Positions 62,298 through 64,000 of a stretch of 64,000 nucleotides of DNA are shown here, in pieces (positions within the stretch are counted from its first letter, which is position 1; each line of letters begins with the position of its first letter). The position numbers were made by a program, and so were the translations under genes. Below the pieces are notes generated by a model. It worked only from the letters and a program-made list of their open reading frames with translations, was not told where the DNA came from and searched no databases. This DNA is from Syntrophobacterales bacterium (GTDB lineage Bacteria; Desulfobacterota; Desulfobaccia; Desulfobaccales; 0-14-0-80-60-11): assembly GCA_020060385.1 (NCBI GenBank), contig JAGVAH010000028.1:22204-86203 (forward strand), in the 5' to 3' direction.

Positions 62298-62391
62298 ATC
62301 CTGGCTCGCTTTCCCAATCCTGTTTTCTGGAATGCGAGCAGCGATGGGGGCGGCGCTTGGGGGGGGAACCTGATACCCGTGGGGGGGCAGA

Positions 62392-63390
62392 ATGCCGCAG
62401 CGTCTGATTGAAATGGTGCTGCCGGAGAACCTTGTCGACGAAGCCCGGCAACTGCTGCAAGAGCAGAAAGTCATCGATGTCTGGTACGACCGCCTCTCGG
62501 AAAGCCAAACCCTAATCATCATCCTGGTCTCGGTGGAAGAATCCGAGCCTTTAATTGATTTTCTGGATAATCATTATTCCCATGTGGATGGATTCCGGCT
62601 GATCATCCTGGCGGTGGCGGCTTCAATGCCCAGGATCGAAGAGGAAAAACCCCCGCCGTCCCAGGAGGAAAAGGAAAGGCGGGCCGCCCGCGTCAGCCGG
62701 GAGGAGCTTTATGCCCAGATAACGGACACCAGCAAGCCATCCCTGGCCTATTTCGCCATGGTGGTCTTGTCCACCGTGGTGGCCGCCATCGGCTTGATCA
62801 ATAATAACGTGGCGGTGGTCATCGGCGCCATGGTCATCGCGCCGCTCCTGGGTCCCAATATCGCCCTGGCCCTGGCCACCACCCTGGGAGACACTTCCCT
62901 GGTTAAGAGTTCCTTGCAGGCCAATGTCTCGGGCCTCCTCACGGCTCTGGTCCTGGCTGTTCTCCTGGGCATGCTGTTGGCGGTGGACCCCGGCAATCAG
63001 CAGATCTCCTCCAGAACCCACATCGGCTTGATGGACGTGGTCCTGGCCTTGGCCTCAGGGATAGCCGGAACTTTGGCGTTTACCAGCGCCGCTCCTTCCG
63101 CTCTCATCGGGGTGATGGTGGCGGTGGCCTTAATGCCCCCCTTGGTGACCGTGGGCTTAATGTTGGGGGCCGGTCATTATGTCCTGGCAGTTGACGCCTT
63201 ATGGTTGACGCTGACCAACATTATCTGCATCAATCTGGCGGCGGTGGCCACTTTTTGGGTCCAGGGGGTCCGCCCCACCACCTGGTGGGAGGCAAACATC
63301 GCTAGGCGCGCCACCAAGGTATCGGTGGTCTCCTCCCTGGTATTGCTGGCAGTTCTAATCGTGATAATCCTTTTCTCCAGAAAGCTATAA
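62392..63390 (+). CDS. DUF389 / TIGR00341 family membrane protein
   Basis: The 332-residue protein has a soluble N-terminal domain (about 1-80, an ACT-like fold), a charged linker (RIEEEKPPPSQEEKERR), then five to six membrane helices, including LIGVMVAVALMPPLVTVGL and the family hallmark NNNVAVVIGAMVIAPLLGPN (in part). The family has no proven activity. It is followed nine bases later by tadA, perhaps in one transcript. Confidence 0.9.
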   Translation: MPQRLIEMVLPENLVDEARQLLQEQKVIDVWYDRLSESQTLIIILVSVEESEPLIDFLDNHYSHVDGFRLIILAVAASMPRIEEEKPPPSQEEKERRAARVSREELYAQITDTSKPSLAYFAMVVLSTVVAAIGLINNNVAVVIGAMVIAPLLGPNIALALATTLGDTSLVKSSLQANVSGLLTALVLAVLLGMLLAVDPGNQQISSRTHIGLMDVVLALASGIAGTLAFTSAAPSALIGVMVAVALMPPLVTVGLMLGAGHYVLAVDALWLTLTNIICINLAAVATFWVQGVRPTTWWEANIARRATKVSVVSSLVLLAVLIVIILFSRKL

Positions 63391-63399
63391 AATTCCTCT

Positions 63400-63849
63400 A
63401 TGAAGTCTGATTTTTATTTCCTGGGGGAAGCCCTGGCCGCGGCCCGGGAAGGGCTGGCCGCGGGGGAGGTTCCCGTGGGCGCGGTGCTGGTGGGAGAGGG
63501 GGAAATATTGGCCCGGGCCCATAACCGGCCCATCGGCTTAAACGATCCCACGGCCCACGCCGAGGTCCTGGCCCTTAGGTCCGCCGCGGCCCGCCTGGGG
63601 AATTACCGGTTGCCGGACACCACGCTTTATGTTACCATCGAACCCTGTATTATGTGCGTGGGGGCCCTGATTCAGGCCCGGGTGGCCCGCCTGGTCTTCG
63701 GTGCTCCTGACCCCAAGGGGGGGGCCTGCGTCTCCCTCTACCGCCTCCCGGAAGACCCCCGCCTCAACCACCGCCTGGAGGTGAGGGGCGGTATCCGGGA
63801 AGCGGAATGCCGGGAGCTGCTCCAGGAGTTTTTTAAAGCCCGGAGATGA
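63400..63849 (+). CDS. tadA: tRNA-specific adenosine deaminase TadA
   Basis: TadA deaminates adenosine 34 to inosine in the anticodon of tRNA-Arg(ACG), needed to decode CGN codons. The 149-residue protein has the zinc/catalytic motif TAHAEVLAL near 51-59 (His ligand and catalytic Glu) and EPCIMCVGALIQAR near 81-94 (two Cys ligands). PVGAVLVGEGEILARAHN is the conserved first strand pair. Guanine deaminase-like relatives are excluded by the ARVARLVFGAPDPKGGA segment. Confidence 0.95.
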   Translation: MKSDFYFLGEALAAAREGLAAGEVPVGAVLVGEGEILARAHNRPIGLNDPTAHAEVLALRSAAARLGNYRLPDTTLYVTIEPCIMCVGALIQARVARLVFGAPDPKGGACVSLYRLPEDPRLNHRLEVRGGIREAECRELLQEFFKARR

Positions 63850-63912
63850 GCATCCAAAATAAAGGGTCAGGTTCCTGAAATATTGTGATTTAAACCGAGC
63901 TTCTTATAGCAT

Positions 63913-63999
63913 TTGCCAAAAGTTCTTTCCTCTTATCCCCTCTCCCCCCAGCGGGGGGAGAGGGTTAGGGTGAGGGGGGGCGGAAAAAACTTTTGGCAA
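63913..63999. repeat. Inverted repeat ending at the window edge
   Basis: TTGCCAAAAGTT (63913-63924) and AACTTTTGGCAA (63988-63999) are perfect 12-base arms. The interior contains CTCTCCCCCC and GGGGGGAGAG, a second palindrome, then AGGGTTAGGGTGAGGGGG. This CTCTCCCCC/GAGAGGGTTAGGGTGAGGG motif is a frequent dispersed repeat. The element may continue past 64000. Confidence 0.75.
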
Positions 64000-64000
64000 C

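Noticed and set aside
1..64000. Search for tRNA, rRNA, prophage and defence-system genes
   Set aside because: No cloverleaf sequences, rRNA segments, integrases, transposases, phage structural genes or recognisable defence genes were seen.

Overview
The window reads as chromosomal DNA of a GC-rich, dissimilatory sulfate-reducing bacterium of the Desulfobacterota type. The evidence is a sat - aprBA - qmoABC block, which is the whole cytoplasmic activation and reduction arm from sulfate to sulfite plus its quinone-linked electron donor complex. A lipid A / outer membrane operon shows a Gram-negative envelope, and an HpnI-like enzyme suggests hopanoid lipids. A Desulfobacca- or Syntrophobacter-like relative is my guess from gene content only. 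I saw no rRNA, tRNA, CRISPR array, transposase or replication origin.

Layout: 1-9 kb holds the tail of a nucleotide cyclase, then sat, aprB, aprA and qmoABC. 9-13 kb holds a secreted protein of unknown role, a YkgJ-type cysteine-cluster protein, a CoA-binding protein and a membrane-anchored hypothetical. 13.6-23.6 kb is a signalling region: three single-domain or PAS-linked response regulators, a receiver-cyclase fusion, a 1131-residue hybrid kinase with phosphotransfer domain and a PAS kinase, interrupted by comM. 23.7-37.2 kb is mixed housekeeping: cytidine deaminase, a small frameshifted gene, PBP1A, two-subunit fumarase, a further kinase-like protein, LarB, HpnI, a HAD hydrolase, a thioredoxin-fold protein and a D,D-carboxypeptidase. 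At 37.3 kb a class I cyclic-di-GMP riboswitch with its own terminator precedes a TadE/TadG pilus-type pair.

39.6-51.5 kb is one long minus-strand envelope operon: lysS, two LolC/E permeases, lolD, bamA, skp/ompH, lpxD, fabZ, lpxA, lpxI, mgtC. Many junctions overlap by 4 to 32 bases. 51.9-57.1 kb runs on the plus strand: yjbQ-like, phoH, a 7TM-HD phosphodiesterase, ybeY, pdxJ. 57.2-64 kb ends with hypotheticals (one on a strikingly AT-rich island), a PHP phosphoesterase, a stand-alone AICAR formyltransferase, three small proteins, a DUF389 membrane protein and tadA.

The most interesting items are the riboswitch-controlled pilus pair, a CRP/FNR-type palindrome in front of sat next to a cyclase gene, two signalling proteins sharing near-duplicate PAS domains, an A6-run frameshift in an otherwise intact small gene, an extra N-terminal domain on BamA, the AT-rich membrane-protein island, and several long hairpin repeats, one of which supplies the C-terminus of a small gene.
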